Origin: Chrysomallon squamiferum
Taxonomy: Eukaryota > Mollusca > Gastropoda > Neomphalida > Peltospiridae
NCBI GenBank assembly: GCA_012295275.1
Contig: CM022671.1
Coordinates: 24,090,322-24,154,321 of the forward strand
Direction: 5' to 3'
DNA: 64,000 bases
Under the pieces are notes generated by a model. The model ran no database searches. It was not told the origin of the DNA and saw only the letters and a program-made list of their open reading frames with translations. Made by a program: the position numbers and the translations under genes. Shown here in pieces: positions 1-15,666 of the stretch. Positions within the stretch are counted from its first letter, which is position 1; every line of letters begins with the position of its first letter.

Positions 1-135
1 CTGGTTACAAGCAAAACACATTATTATTATTTCATGGAGATATTGCCGGCACTGATTACTTAATTTGAAACTAATTTCTGTGGTGAAAATAACGAACAGC
101 ATTAGTATCCTCCTAATGATCGTCGTAATCATCGC

Positions 136-168
<33 letters not shown>

Positions 169-1727
169 CATTATTAATATTATATTATTATTACACAGAA
201 AAAAAAAAAAAAAAAAAAAGATTTTTGATTTATAAATCGTACTAATTATTGTACCTAAACCCACTAGAGTTCACTCAGTTGTCTGATGCTTAAAATTCAT
301 ATTCTTATCCAAAATATCCTTTTTCCTCTTCTTTCTTTCTTGTTATTTCAAAGTTCATTTCGTCATGGAAGTAAAACAGTTCTCAGTGTTCTGATATACA
401 GTGTATTTGTACAATATATTCTACGAGAGGATCCAAATAATACATTTTCGCTAATACATTTTCGATATAGTTTGTTTATATAAATATCAGTGGTGCAAAT
501 CCAGGTTTATATACTTATTTCTGTCTCTTTAGAGAAATTTGTAGAAAATGCATTTATCTCATTGTGATAATTCTTAGATATCTATATGTTAGATATTATT
601 ACTGTGCGTTATTAAAAAAAAAAAATTGTGAAAGAAATAATAGAGGGTAACAATATATTTAACTCTCTTATTTTTTCCCTCACTCTTTCTTTTACATTCT
701 CTCCGTGTTCTTTCATTTCTTTTTCTTTCTCTCTTTCTCTTTCTGTATCTCTGACTTCACTCTGCTTCATTCTTTCTCTCTCTGATGGTTTCTATCGCTG
801 AATCACTATTTATTTATTTTATTTTCACCCTTTTTCACTCTCCGTGATGCTGATTATTTTTACATCTATTTCACTTTTTCTCTTTGGTGTTTATTATTCT
901 GACGACAACAAAAAGGAAGAAAGAAAAAAAAAAAAGAAACCCAGGAAGAAGCTATACCTTTAAATAAGTGAAATGAAAAAGAACGTGACTGTTATTTCTG
1001 CTGAACAAATGACAACAGAGAACTGGCACACTTGAATAAATAATATACGTTCTATTTAATTTTATGAACAATGCCTTTCCTTTACTACTTCATTTACATT
1101 ATATGTGTGTATTCAGGATTAGTTTACTGTTGTGTTTATTATTAATAATCTCGGTTAGAGACCACAGTATAAACAACTGTGTACATCCTATATTTATACA
1201 CACACGTGAATACACAACAATGACATAGAAATGTTTTTTCTAGTGTGACAGACGAGAGAACAACGAAGAGAAAAACAGAATAAAAAAAAAAAGAAGAAGA
1301 AAAGGTGAACTAAAGTTATGTGGACATGACTGATAAACAAGAGGCTCTTACAGACTGGTATCCGATACAAATACAAAATACCAGCAATTAATAACTACAA
1401 CACACAGCAAATATCAGTAATAGCAATTAGTCACAGTAATTTGTTAATCTAGTATTTCAACAGGACTTTTAAAAACCGTCAGAAATAGTTTAATCAGGTG
1501 CCTGATCAGAATGTATAATGCAAAAATCAAACAAAACAAAACAACAACAAAAACATTAATAACATCTAATGCCAGAATTTAATAACTTATATATTTTTAA
1601 ATATCCGTAATGTAATTTCTACTGTAACAAATCTGCCAATTCCAACCGCATGCTCGTTAACTACTTTTCATTTAAAATTAAATTGTCTATAATCGTTTGT
1701 TAGTTTTAATATCAATACTTCTAAGAG

Positions 1728-1730
<3 letters not shown>

Positions 1731-1810
<80 letters not shown>
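1731..1810. repeat. (AC)n microsatellite
   Basis: 80-bp pure AC run in the left spacer. Confidence 0.95.
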
Positions 1811-1815
<5 letters not shown>

Positions 1816-3391
1816 ACGGACAGACAGACTCACACATCATCAACAGCAGATAATATCTTCATTCTTTTTACTTCATAAGTATTTTTAAATTAAACTCTAT
1901 AAAACCGTTTGTCAGTTTCTTTGTGTTTATTCATGCATAAAATATATATATTATATTGAATAACGTAATGAATTTTATTGTAACAGATCTATCGATTCCA
2001 AGCACTGTTGCGCTAACATTTTTTCACTATAAACTGAAATGTCTAAAACCGATTTAAATTCTTTAATTTGTTTTTTAAATTTTAATAATTAACATACATC
2101 AATATTTCTTATGTAAATGTATGAACGTGTGTGTTGTGTGCATGTGTGTGTTTAGACACACAAACACAAACCCATATAGACACACGTTTTATTAGTAAAG
2201 TATCACAAATAACGTGAACAAAAATTAAATTAAAAACAAAAGCTAACTTTTTTCTTTATTCATACTCTTCGATCAGTGTGTAAATCATAATAATACTGAG
2301 TTAATCTGGGTAAGAAATCTATATGTGTTTATATATGTGTGTCTGTGTATGTATCGATGTATATGTTTTAATGTATGTAGTATGTATACATGTATGTATA
2401 TATCTATTTATATATATATATATATATGTATCTATATGTCTGTTTTGTGTGTGTGTGTGTGTGTTTGGATTGTTATGTAGATTAGCAGGATAATAAAAAT
2501 AATCCATTTTCATTGTGTGCAGTTGTCAAGGTTGCAGTTAGTAAACTGGTCGTTATCACCGTCTAGGGCATGAAGACATTTTGATGTATAATTTCAGGCA
2601 TTAGTAAATAAAAATTTAGATATTACATTATTCTTCTAATACTTCCGTCATCCACTAGATAAACAACAACTACGAGTTCAGCTTTGCTTATTTATTAACT
2701 GCTTCACACACATATTTGTAATTACACAAACGTAAATGCACACTACTAAATTATCTACATTACAGAATTGTTAAAAATGGGATGGTTCGGGGGAGAATCA
2801 CATAATAATAACGTTGATATATATATATATATATATATATGAAGACTTTAATTCCAAAACGCGATAAACACCCAAATGAAAAAAGAAAAAAAAAGAAGAA
2901 GAAAAAACGCAACCAAAAGTCCAGCATTTGACGACTGCTCAACGCCAATAATCATTTCCACAAAATTCTATATCTATAACAGTCAAAAACGGAATGGGTC
3001 AAGGGAGAATCAAGGTAATAATGTTGATAAAATTTTAATTTTAAGTTGTGCTATATATATATATATATATATTATACAAATACTATGTTAAACAAATATA
3101 TATATATTAAACAAATACTACATCAAAACACATATGAAGTTTCGGTGACTCTGCCCGGTGATCTCCTTGTGCTTCAGTGAAAATCATGGAAACAGACCAG
3201 CAACAGCCAAACTTGAGTTTGTGTTTCTTTCTGAACATGAAACTAATGATAACTTGACCGCGAATTAAAGTAACTCAAAAATATGAAAGCTGTCATTAAA
3301 GTTAGTCGTTGCTCATTGTCAATCAGAACTCTCATTATTTACTTAATACATTTCTTTTTTAGCATTTGTCGTTTCAATATATTTTCCCTTT

Positions 3392-3397
3392 TTTATT
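3392..3397 (-). promoter_or_regulatory. Candidate polyadenylation signal of copy A
   Basis: AATAAA on the minus strand about 250 nt downstream of the copy A stop codon. The hexamer and its surroundings (a T-rich run followed by TTAATAG on the plus strand) recur at the equivalent place below most other copies, for example B, C, E, F, G and H. Assignment is by motif and position only; no cleavage site is visible. Confidence 0.3.
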
Positions 3398-3643
3398 AAT
3401 AGAGAGTAGATAATCTCAAGACTATAAAAATTATTACATTAATATGATTGATTATCTATAGTTAGTGTATATAGAAAATAAATGTTTCTAAAGTTTCGTA
3501 GATATCTGGATTTCATTTTAAAGCCGAAATATTCTTTGTTCGCAACAGCAATAAAAGTAATTTATCATCATTAGTAAAATCTCCGATTATCATGTTGATT
3601 ACCCGTTGATTCTTATTCATAACAATTTCTGGACGAAAAATCC

Positions 3644-4036
3644 CTAACACATATCAGATCCATGGTAATTCCATTCATCACTGTTTTCCTTCGTATCATT
3701 GAATAAAGGGTTAATTAGAAGCTCGCATTCTTCAGTGTTCAGATTGAAATTGAACGCTAAACATCCCGATTTCTTCAGACAGTACAAAGCGCACTGAGAA
3801 GGAATTTTCGTAGAAGTGTGGATCTCAGAATTCTTAGTTATTAGTCGAGATTCTGTTGTACGAGGAAAGATTAGAGGCGCATCACATCCTGAAATAAATA
3901 CAACAAATATTAAATAAATACAAAAGTGGTTGATTCTATAACATTATGATTGCTGCTGCTGCCAGTACCCATATTAAATTACTACAACTTCTGCTATAAT
4001 TCTACTACTATACCTACTATATCTACTACTACTACT

Positions 4037-4068
<32 letters not shown>

Positions 4069-4574
4069 AATAATAATTAAAAAAAGAAGAAGAAGAAGAT
4101 AGGAAGAAGAAAGAAAAATGATGCTATCTTGTACTTTTATTACATTTACTACAACTCCAATTTCTAATACAATTTCTATTAATATCGTCTGTACAATTAT
4201 ACTTCTACTGTCACTACTATTATTAAAGCAATATGTTATATATACACACCTGTTTCAATTTCACCATATGCCTTTACTTCGCACAGTGTTAGCACATCAG
4301 TGCCATCAATGAGCTTCCATTTACTGATACGAACGAAACGACCTGGTACATTACGGCTGCAGTCAAATCGTCTGGTCTCAGCTTTGCCGAGGCTGGGTCC
4401 CGTGTAGTTGAAACACACTTCAGAAACTGCAGTAGGACAGCGTTGTGGGTTTTGTGAAAATATTTCAATAACAAAACTGTGAAGTCTCTGCCCTATAATA
4501 ATATAAAGGACAACAGGAAAACGTTAATTGAATAATAATAATGATAATGATGATAATAATAATAATGATTGATG

Positions 4575-4661
<87 letters not shown>

Positions 4662-5216
4662 TGCATTTCTTTTGTTAAGTGTAAATAATATCTCCAATAT
4701 AGTTCAAAAGTGCATGAAACCATGTTTCCACCATAACACTTCATTTGTTAGAAAAAACAAAAACTAGTCCCAGAATTAACGCTGAAATTTATTCGTAAAA
4801 GGATTGCATGCTTTCATAGTCATTCATTTGTTTTCTTTATAAATTCATTCATCTGCTATATACGGAAACTAAATACAATATAAAAACTTGAAAAGATATT
4901 AAAGGCTATCTTCTAACAGAATGCATCTCCTCTGTTGGTTATTTCAACAGCAGTGATTAGAACATTTGACTGTAGATCAACCATCCACCACGGTGTCATG
5001 TCGTTGACGTCAGTGTGACTGCATTTGTCAACAATGATATTTGTTTTCATGTTTCCGTCAACAGCATACTCGGAATAGTAGTCTTCATATACGCTGCTTT
5101 GAGTAGTAGGTTTCATCAAGGCTAGGTTCTGATCTGCGTCGCCTGAAAGATTAAAAAGATGGCAAAAATATATGATACCTAGAGTTTATGAAATATATTA
5201 AAGATTTAGGAAGGAG

Positions 5217-5311
<95 letters not shown>

Positions 5312-5471
5312 GAGAGAGAGATTTGACTGTTGTTTTTAGAAAACTGCTGAGGAAAAATGTCAATGGAATTTTTTTTATAAACTTACCAACAATAACCATA
5401 GACATTGTTAGAAAGCATATTCCACAGATACTAAAAGATTTTGTTAACGAAACAGATCTGGAACTTTTCAT
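3644..5471 (-). CDS. Copy A: secreted F-type lectin (FTP) domain plus PAN/apple-like domain protein
   Basis: Four-exon gene, 265 aa. Exons on the minus strand: 5387-5471 (85 nt), 4918-5142 (225), 4250-4492 (243), 3644-3888 (245). All introns are phase 1 and GT..AG. Residues 1-28 are a signal peptide, with an extra SVSLTK insert compared with most copies. Residues 29-184 form an F-type lectin domain opening NLALMKPTTQSS and containing PWWMVDL. The known fucose-binding triad of the family is visible as H71, R99 and R106 (spacing NRGDAFWQR). Residues 185-265 form a PAN/apple-like domain with six Cys and the hallmark CLAFNFN...EC; stop TAG. The usual DCC vicinal cysteines of vertebrate FTP domains are replaced by DAFW. 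Sequons NYT, NCS and NDT are present. Probable secreted fucose or glycan binder; the ligand is not shown by sequence. Confidence 0.82.
4531..4661. repeat. (AAT)n microsatellite in intron 2 of copy A
   Basis: Long, nearly pure AAT run with a few ATG interruptions. B, C and I have similar runs at this position, while E-H have only short TAC/AAT tracts. Confidence 0.95.
5221..5321. repeat. (AG)n microsatellite in intron 1 of copy A
   Basis: About 100 bp of AG, which reads (CT)n on the coding strand. It forms a long pyrimidine tract between the first donor and the second exon's acceptor. Its length varies greatly between copies. Confidence 0.95.
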
Positions 5472-6542
5472 AGTTCTTGTGAAAATGGTTTAGTCTTCGC
5501 AACGACAGAAAACTATCAATAAAATAGCAAAAGTAAATACACAATTACTAAATGCCTGTTTTGTCTTTATTTATTGATTGAACCATCTATTTGTTATTTC
5601 ATTCTCCTGAGAATGTATTATCATAAAACAATAATATTAATCGTAGCAAATATCTTTCGCAGCTGAATTATAAATTATGAAAAATATTATTTTAGTTCCT
5701 TTTTAATTTGGAGGGCTTTCTTTATTTCGAAATATGTAGGTGTTTAATGGCTGGCTGGTTCCTGTCACAAAGGACATGTCAGAATAAGGAATCCAGGAGT
5801 ACTGATTTAATAACTCTTAGAGTAGGATAGAACTAGAAGATGAATCGGTATCAAAATAGCCTGTAACAGACAATGAAAGATAGAAATAACACAGCCGGTC
5901 ACTTGGTACTCTTTTAGCTTCCATTTAAAACATCTCTTCCCGTCCCCGAAGCTAATAAACAGAGCTATTGGTTTCTTCATCCATTTTTCAGTTTTCATCA
6001 TGTCTTTAGTAGGATTCTTTTATCTATTTTAGTGTGATCGGTTACCCTTCTCTGTAACTAATTCTCTTACGGTATCGTTTATGTTATGTATTTGATTCAT
6101 AACATGTTTGGAACTTAGGGTGACTTTATTTTTCATTGTCATTACAATAGTGTTTTTTATTTACTTGATTAACAGTAGTCGTTATTTTCAGTGGGAGTAA
6201 CGAGCAATGGCTGTATTTATTTCACGTCCTGGTTACAATCGTAAGAGATTACTATTATTTCTTAGAGAAACTGCAGGCACTGATTTCTTTCTTTTAATCT
6301 AATTTCTGTGGTGAAAATAACGAACAACATTGTCAGAACGCTAGTGATGATGATAATAATCGCCATTATTATTATTATTATTGTTATTATTATTATTATT
6401 GTTATTATTATTATTATTATGATTATTATAATTGTTATTATTATTATTAGACATAAAAAAATAGATTTTTGATTGATAGATCGTTACTAATTATTTTACC
6501 TTTAATAATTTCAAAACACACTAGAATTCATTGATTTGAGCG

Positions 6543-6770
6543 TTGCTTAAAATTCATATTCTTATCCAGTATATACTTTTTCCTCTTCTTTCTTTCTTGT
6601 TATTTCAAAGCTCATTTCGTGATGAAAGTAAAACAGTTCTCGATATTCTAATATTCAAAGTATTTGTAGTTTTCGTATTTGTACAATATATTCTACGAGA
6701 GTATCCACTGTTTTTGGAAGGTCAGTGTTGTTCACTGGTTGTGGATGAATGTTTTCAATATAAAATTTAA
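6543..6770 (+). other. Conserved spacer block with a short ORF (MLKI...)
   Basis: Plus-strand ORF of 75 codons beginning MLKIHILIQ with a hydrophobic first third. The same block occurs once per array unit: 286, 12484, 19118, 27288, about 33930, 40628 and 47579, plus a version without ATG near 54080. The C-terminal half changes frame between copies, and E and F carry a 2-nt deletion inside it. It is more likely conserved through recent duplication than as a protein. Confidence refers to the repeated block, not to coding. Confidence 0.55.
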
Positions 6771-9244
6771 ATTTGGAAATACCTTTTATGTTTAATTAAA
6801 GCTACTCAGTGATTTTGTGCCTTATAAATTATTGAATAATTTTTTTTATTTTATTTTTTTTATGTTTTAAACTTATTTTAGAAAATTGTTTTCTTTACTG
6901 CATACGTATTTGTTTTCCTCTCAAAGAAAGTATTGTATTCTAAATTTAACGTCAATACATTTTCATTATTATTTTTTTTTTTTTACATAAGTATCAGACG
7001 TGCAAATCCAGATTTATATTCTTATTTCTATCTATGGTAAATGGATTTGTGTCACTGTGATAAGTTTGAAGTATCTATAGATACGATTTTATTACTGTGC
7101 TTTATTAAAGAAAGAAAAAAGTAAAAATAACAATACATTTATCCGTTATTTTTTCCCCTCGTCCTTTATTTTACTTTCTCTCCGTTCCTTCAATTCTTTC
7201 TCTTTCTCTTTCTCTCTTTCTCGTTCTGTATCTCTGACGTCACTCTACTTCATTTTTTTCTCACTCTGATATTTTCTATCGCTGAATCTGTATTTATTTA
7301 TTTTATTTTGTCCCTTTTTCACTCTCAGTGATGTTCATTATTTTTTACATTATTTCGCTGTTTCTCTATTCTGATAAAATGATATACGAGTTTGTCAACG
7401 GAAAAAAAAAAAAAAAAAATCCCAGAAAAAACAACTATACCTTTAAATGTGTGAAATGAAGAAGAACGTCATCGTTATTTCTTCAGTACAAATGACAACA
7501 CAACCTTTCAGAGAACACTTGAATAAATAATAATATACATTCTATTTAATTTTATGAACAATGCCTTTACTTTACTACTTCATCTACATTATATATATAT
7601 GTATTCATGTTATCTACGTATTATCTGTATATATTGTGTGTCTATGTATGCATGTTTGTAAGTTTGTGAGTATGTATATATATGTGTGTGCGTAGATATG
7701 TATGTATATACGTTTGTTTTTATGTATGTTTTTATATTATATATACATCCTTTTTTAAGTACTTATGTTTGCAGGTGCGTACACGCATTTATGAATCTGA
7801 TTTTAAAGTTTGTGTATGTGTGTGTGTGGGTATATATATATATATATATATATAAGCAATTTTTTTAAACTTGGGCAAGATGTAGCAAGGGTTGTGTATT
7901 GATTTTTAAAGTCACATATACAAGCTCTACTGCGTCTCGTTGAAGTGTAAGTTAATATATAAATAAAACTGCCTTGTTAGTTTTCTGTTTTGTTTATTAT
8001 TAATAATCTCACTTAGCTGTCACAGTAAAAACTGTTGAGTGTATCCATATTCATATATACACGTATATACACCAACAATGACCGAGAAACAATTTTTCTA
8101 GTGTGACAGATGACAGAACAACGAAAGGAAAAATAGAAGAAAAAAAAGAAGAAGAAAAGGTGAACTAAAGTTATCTGGACATGACTGATAAACAAGAGGC
8201 TCTTACAGTCTGGTATCCGATACAAATACAAAATACCTGAAATTAATAAATACAACACACAGCAAATATCAGTAAGAGCAATTAGTCACAGTAATTTATT
8301 AATCTAGTATTTCATCAGGACTTTTAAAAACAGTCAGAAATAGTTTAATCAGGTGCCTGATCAGAATGTATAATGCCAAAAAAAAAAAAAAAAAAAAAAT
8401 CTAATATCAAAATTTAATACTTCATATTCTATTAAATTTCCATGATGTAGTGATATTTACTGTACCAAATCTGTCGTTTCCAACCGCATGCTCTTTATCT
8501 ATATTTCATTTAAAATTAAATTGTCTATAATCGTTTGTCAGTTTTCAATCTTTCAAACAGATGTATACACACACACACACACGAACACCTATATACAGAC
8601 TCACACATATTATCATCAACAGCAGATAACATCTTCATTCTTTTTACTTTAAAAAAGTTTTTAAATTAGACTGTCTAAAACCGTTTGTCAGATTTTTTGT
8701 GTTTATTCATGCATAAAAATATATATTTTTACTGAAGAACGTAATGATTTTTATTGTAACAGATCTATCGATTCCAACAACTCACGCGTTAACTTTATTT
8801 CACTGTAAATTGAACTGTAAAATCGATTGTAAATTCTTTGTTTTGATTTTTAAATTTTAATAATTGACCTTTATATCAATATTTCTCATGTATATGTATG
8901 TATGTATGTATGCGTGTGTGTGTGAGTGTGGGTGTTAATGTGTGTGTGTTTATTTAGACACACACACAGAAACACGCGCAGACAAACCTTCTGTGTATAA
9001 GGCATGAAAAACAGCGTGAAAACAAATTGGAAAGAAAGTAAACTTTTTTTCTGTCATCGTGCTCTTACTCCAGTGCCCTAATCGTAATAATAATAATGAG
9101 AAACTGGATGAGAAATCTATATGTGTGTGTATGTGTGTCCATGTATGTATCATTGTATATGTTTTAGTGTATGTATGTATGTATGTATCTATTTATGTAC
9201 GAGTGTATGCGTCTATGTGTCTGTTTCATTCTTTTTTGACGTGC

Positions 9245-9246
<2 letters not shown>

Positions 9247-9275
<29 letters not shown>
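9247..9275. repeat. (GT)n microsatellite
   Basis: Pure GT run in the A-B spacer. Confidence 0.9.
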
Positions 9276-9281
<6 letters not shown>

Positions 9282-10282
9282 TTGGATTGTAATGTAGATT
9301 AGCATGATAATAAAAATAATGCGTTTTCATTGTGTGCAGTTGTCAAGGTTGCAATTAGTAAACTGGTCGTTATCACCATCTAGGGCATGAAGACATTTTG
9401 CTGTATAATTTCAGGCATTAGAAAATAAAATCTTAGATATCAATTTACAATATCTTATAATACTTCCGTAATCGCGTAGATAAACAAACTACACCAAAGT
9501 ACTCAGCTTTGCTTATTTATTAACTGCTTCACAAACACATTTGTGATTACACAAACATAAATACAGATACTAAGTTATCTCATTTCCGAACTGTTAAAAA
9601 TGAGATGGGTCGGGGGAGAATCACATAATAATAATTTTGATATAAATTTTAAGTTGTGCTGTATATATATATATATATTAAACAAATATGCTGTTAATGA
9701 CACTTATCATACTGCGTAATTACCGCATCAAATTAAATGTAATTATGCAAAAGAAACTACAGCTTTAATATCTACACAACAGTTAGAATCAAGGTAATAA
9801 TGTTCATATAAATTTCACGTTACGTTTGGTACATATATATATATATTAAACAAATACTACATCAAAACAGATATCGAAAGTACCGGTGATTCTACCCGGT
9901 GATCTCGTGTGAAAAGGTAACCACGGGTTATACAGAACACTCGCAATTAATTACAGGCAATTTATTTACTTACTATAATTATTAATACATGACTATTTTA
10001 GCATTTGCCAATGCAACATATTTTCCCTTTTTTATTAATAGATAGCAGATAATCTCAAGACTACAAAAATTATTACATTAATCTGATTTATTATCTATAG
10101 TTAGTGTATATAGAAAAGAAATGTATGTAAAGGTTCGTAGATATCTGGGTTTCCTGTTAAAGCCCAAAAGATCTTTACTCGCCACACCAATAAAAGTAAT
10201 ATATCATCATTAGTCAAATCTCCGATTATCATGTTTATTACACGTTGTTTCTTATTCATAAAATTTTCTGGACGAAAGATCT

Positions 10283-11986
<1,704 letters not shown>

Positions 11987-12972
11987 AGTTCTTGTGAAAA
12001 TGGTTTAGTCTTCACAACGATAGAAATCTATCTATAAAACAGCAACAGCAAGTAATAATTACTAGGTGCGTGTTTTGTCTTTATTTGTTGATCTAGCCAT
12101 CTATTTAATTTTTCCTTCATTCTCCTGGGGATGTATTGTCATAAAATAATAATATTAACTGTAGCAAATATCTTTCCCAGCTGAATTATAAATTGTGAAG
12201 AGAGTTATTTAAAATACCCCGTACCTAACAATCAAAGATGAAGTGACACAGCCGGTCACTTGGTACTCTTTTAGCCTGCAATTAAGAAATCTCTTCCGGT
12301 CTCAGAAGCTATTAAACAGAGCTGTTTGTTTGTTCATCCGTTTTTCTGTTTTCATCATCACTTTACTGTTTAATTATTATTATTATTATTATTACTAAAA
12401 ATATAAATGTTTGATTTATATTCGTTACTAATTATTGTACCTTTAATCGTTTCAAAACACACTAGAATTCACTGAGTTGTCTGATGCTTAAAATTCATAT
12501 TATGATCCAAAATATTCTGTTTCCACTTCTTCTTTCTCTCTTGTTATTTCAAAGCTCATTATGCGATGAAAGTAAAACGGTTCTCAGTGTTCTGATATTC
12601 AGAGTATTTGTAATTTTCGTATTTGTACAATATATTCTACGGGAGGATCCAGAATTTCTGGAAGGTGGAGGTAACATCAGTGGAGTTCATTGGTGGTTGA
12701 AAAATGTTTTCAACATAAATTTTTAACTGAAAATACCTTTTACGTTTAGTTAAAATTACTTTGTAATGCTAAATTTTAATTACTGTTCTCTCTCTGTTTG
12801 TCATTCTCTGTCTCTGACTTCACTGTGCTTCATTCTTTGTCTGTCTTTCTGAATCTCTATTTCTTTGATTTTTCTTCTTTCACTCTTTGTGATGTTGGTT
12901 CATTTTATATCTATTTCGCTATTTCTCTTAGGTATTTGCTATTCTGGCGCCTACAAAACGATATTTGATGTA

Positions 12973-13670
12973 GAGTAGTACCTTGACTTACGAGTTTAAT
13001 TCGTTCCGTTGCCGAGCTCGTTTCTCAATTTGCTCGTATATCAAATCAAGTTTAACAACTGAAATTAATTGAGGTACCATTAATTCGTTCTGGCTCCGAA
13101 AAACCACCCATTTTTTATATAACAAAAATGTATTTATAAAGGATATATATTGTACAAAAACAAAATAAAAGAGACTGTAAAGAAAGAAATTGGTTTTGTA
13201 AAGTTTATTTATCTTGGAGAGCAGACAAATTATTTTAATGCTTTTGGCTTGAGTTACAACGTTTATCGACTCCTTCAGCTTCAGTATGATACATATCGTA
13301 GAAGTAGTACTGCCTAGCCAAGTCGACTATATGCACACCTCACTCATATTTTTCTATGAATTAAAGCTTTAATTCAATGGACATCATACGTTCTTCTCAG
13401 CACTGTCCTTTGCATTCACTTTCTTAGGATCCATGGCAAAAAGAAATTTGGGAAGATGCTGCACAAAACGCGAGCAGAACACAACAAAGGTGCTTGCACG
13501 GCAAGGTAACAACGTGAAGTAAACGAGTGACACGCGGGATGCTGGCAGGATGTTAGGTTGGTCGCTGCACCAAATAGCGCCGGTGAATCTGACGCTCGCG
13601 CGTAACTCGGATTTTTACTCGTAAGTCAAAAAAGTCGTAAGTTGGGTACTTGTAAGTCGAGGTACCACTG
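12973..13670. mobile_element. Non-autonomous Tigger/pogo-type DNA transposon, copy 1
   Basis: A 698-bp element with terminal inverted repeats: the left end reads AGTACCTTGACTTACGAGT, and the right end, reverse-complemented, reads GGTACCTCGACTTACAAGT. It is flanked by TA on both sides, the target duplication of Tc1/mariner-pogo elements. Unit G near 41515-41537 looks like the empty site (GATATCTGATATATATATAA), which supports a real insertion. The interior carries a decayed piece of transposase N-terminus. It lacks 35 bp present in the second copy. Confidence 0.75.
13230..13434 (-). pseudogene. Decayed transposase N-terminus inside the Tigger-like element
   Basis: On the minus strand from 13434 the sequence reads MDPKKVNAKDSAEK, then a frameshift, then MMSIELK, a stop, and a run resembling EKYE.GVHIVDLAxQY. 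This is the look of the N-terminal helix-turn-helix of Tigger/CENP-B-like transposases. It contains stops and frame changes and ends after about 65 codons, with no DDE catalytic region. Family naming is from motif memory and needs a search. Confidence 0.5.
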
Positions 13671-13683
13671 TATATAAAAGACC

Positions 13684-13712
<29 letters not shown>
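13684..13712. repeat. Poly-A tract
   Basis: 29 consecutive A just right of the transposon. Confidence 0.9.
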
Positions 13713-13718
<6 letters not shown>

Positions 13719-14874
13719 CAATGAAGAAGAACGTGACCGTTATTTCTGCATACAAATGACAACAGAACCTTTCAGAAAACTAACACACTTGAATAAATAA
13801 TGTACATTCTATTTAATTTTATGAACAATGCCTTTATTTTATTACTTCATCTACATTGTATGTGTGTATTCATCTTATGAACGTGTGATGTGTATGTACG
13901 CACGAATGTATTTCTGTGTTTATGTATACATATGTGTGTTTGCGTAGATATGCATATATGTACGTTTCTATGCATGTATGTTAGTACGTACTTACTTTTG
14001 TTTTTATGTTAAGTGCTTCCTTATATATATATATCTGTGTCTGCATGTGCGTGCATGCGTTATGCATCTAATTTTAAAAGTATTATATATATATATGTAT
14101 ATAATTCTTTCAAATTTGGACAAACTGTAACAAAGATTATCCCTTATCGTGCTAAGAATAAGAAAAAGTGAACTAAAGTTATGTGGACATAAGTGATAAA
14201 CAAGAGGCTCTTATAGCCTGGTATCCGATAATAAAAATAAAATACGGGCAATTAATAACTGCAACACACAACAAATATCATTAAGAGCAATCAGTCACAG
14301 TAATTTGTTAGTCTAGTATTTCATCAGGACATTTAAAAACCGTCAGAAATAGTTTAATCAGCTGCCTGATCAGAATGAACGATGCAACAAATTAATATTA
14401 ATAATATCTAATGTCAGAATTTAATAATTTATAATCTATTACACTAACACAATGTAATGATATTTACTGTAACAAATCTGGCGATTCCAACCGCATGGTC
14501 GTTAACGACATTTCATTCAAAAATTAAATCGTCTATAGTCGTTTGTCAGTTTTTATATCAGTACTTCTGACAGATTTATGCACACACACCCACACCCCTC
14601 CCCACACACACGCACACACACATATACACACATTGTCATCAACTGCGGATAACATCTTCATCCTGTTTACTTCATAAGTTTTTAAAAATTAAACTTTCTA
14701 AAACCGTTTGTCAGTTTCTTTTTGTTTATTCATGCATGTGAATATACATTATATTGAATAACGTAACGATTTTTATTGTAACAGATCTATCGATTCCAAG
14801 CACTCACGCGTGAACTTTATTTCATTGTAAATCGTGTCTGAAACCGACTGTAAATTCTTTGTTTTCTTTTTCAA

Positions 14875-15065
14875 ATTTTAATAATTAACCTGTATATCAA
14901 TATTTTTTATGTATCTCTCTCTCTGTGTGTTTATAGGTGTTTAAACACACAAAGACAAAGACACACATGTTTTATGAATAAAGTATCAAGAGTAGCGTGA
15001 ATTTTAATAATTAACCTGTATATCAATATTTTTTATGTATCTCTCTCTCTGTGTGTTTATAGGTG
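14875..15065. repeat. Local 126-bp tandem duplication
   Basis: A 65-nt segment at 14875-14939 is repeated without change at 15001-15065. It ends in a short CT/GT run. The sister spacer above exon D instead has a long (CT)n expansion at the equivalent place (22644-22730), so this microsatellite-bearing site has been unstable in both. Confidence 0.85.
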
Positions 15066-15626
15066 AATAAAAAACAACTGAAAAAAAAAAACCTTTTTCT
15101 TTCGTCATGTCTTGTGCCAATGCATAAATTAAAATAATAACAATCAGCTAAGGTGGGTAAGAAATCTATATATGTGTGTCTGTGCATGTGTATGTATCAA
15201 TGTATATATTTATATGTACGTAGTATGTATACTTTTATGTATGCATATATGTGTCTGATTCATTTTCGTCCGTGTGTTGTGTGTGTTTGTAAGTTTCGAT
15301 TGTAATGTAGTAAAAATAATCAATTTTCATTCTGAGCAGTTCTCGCTGTTGCAATATCACCGTTGCTATCACCGTTAAATCACCAGCATGATTTCAGGAA
15401 TTAGTAAATTAAAACTTAGATATTAGTTTATTCTTATGATACTTCTGTCATCCACTAGATAAACAACAACAAAGAGTTGAGCTTTACTTATTTATTAACT
15501 GCTTCACAAACTAATTAAACAAACATAAAAATACACACTACTAAATTATCTACATTACAGAACTGTTAAAAATGGGATGGTTCGAAGGAGAATTACATAA
15601 TAATAATGTTGATATAAAAGGTTGTG

Positions 15627-15628
<2 letters not shown>

Positions 15629-15659
<31 letters not shown>
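15629..15659. repeat. (AC)n microsatellite
   Basis: Pure AC run within the 3'-flank block of the B spacer. Confidence 0.9.

Positions 15660-15666
<7 letters not shown>

Larger units (their letters stand above)
1..3643. repeat. 5' flank (spacer) of a further array unit left of the window
   Basis: No gene is seen here. The first bases match the sequence lying about 0.75 kb upstream of the copy A start codon (near 6230), so the signal exon of another copy should lie about 0.75 kb left of the window. The stretch then follows the same order of spacer blocks as every other unit: (TTA)n near 141-175, a conserved block at 286-483, pyrimidine-rich DNA, an (AC)n tract, TATG-type repeats, and a 3'-flank block at about 3040-3310 just below copy A. 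A private segment near 2840-2960 is not seen in the other spacers. Confidence 0.75.
5472..10282. repeat. Spacer between copies A and B
   Basis: No gene recognised. It contains the standard spacer blocks: the promoter-proximal conserved stretch (5472-6230), (TTA)n at about 6363-6450, the conserved plus-strand block at 6543-6770, pyrimidine-rich DNA (7140-7270), TATG/TGTG repeats, and one copy of the 3'-flank block near 9690-9900. Many short ORFs here are translations of simple repeats. Confidence 0.75.

Noticed and set aside
4289-4474. Second minus-strand ORF family MLLKYFHKTHNAVLLQ... overlapping each second lectin exon
   Set aside because: It is the +1 frame of the lectin exon, conserved only because the true frame and the DNA are conserved.
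4493-4744. Poly-isoleucine ORF
   Set aside because: Translation of the (AAT)n repeat in intron 2.
5151-5493. ORFs of SLSLSL or RERERE repeats across the AG tracts (also 19571-19765, 53161-53466)
   Set aside because: They translate the (AG)n microsatellite of intron 1; the real coding part is only the short signal exon on the minus strand.
12024-12030. TATAAAA on the plus strand above copy B, also near 19925 and 40040
   Set aside because: Its orientation does not fit the lectin gene and it is not kept in E or F (TATGAGA), so a promoter call is not supported.
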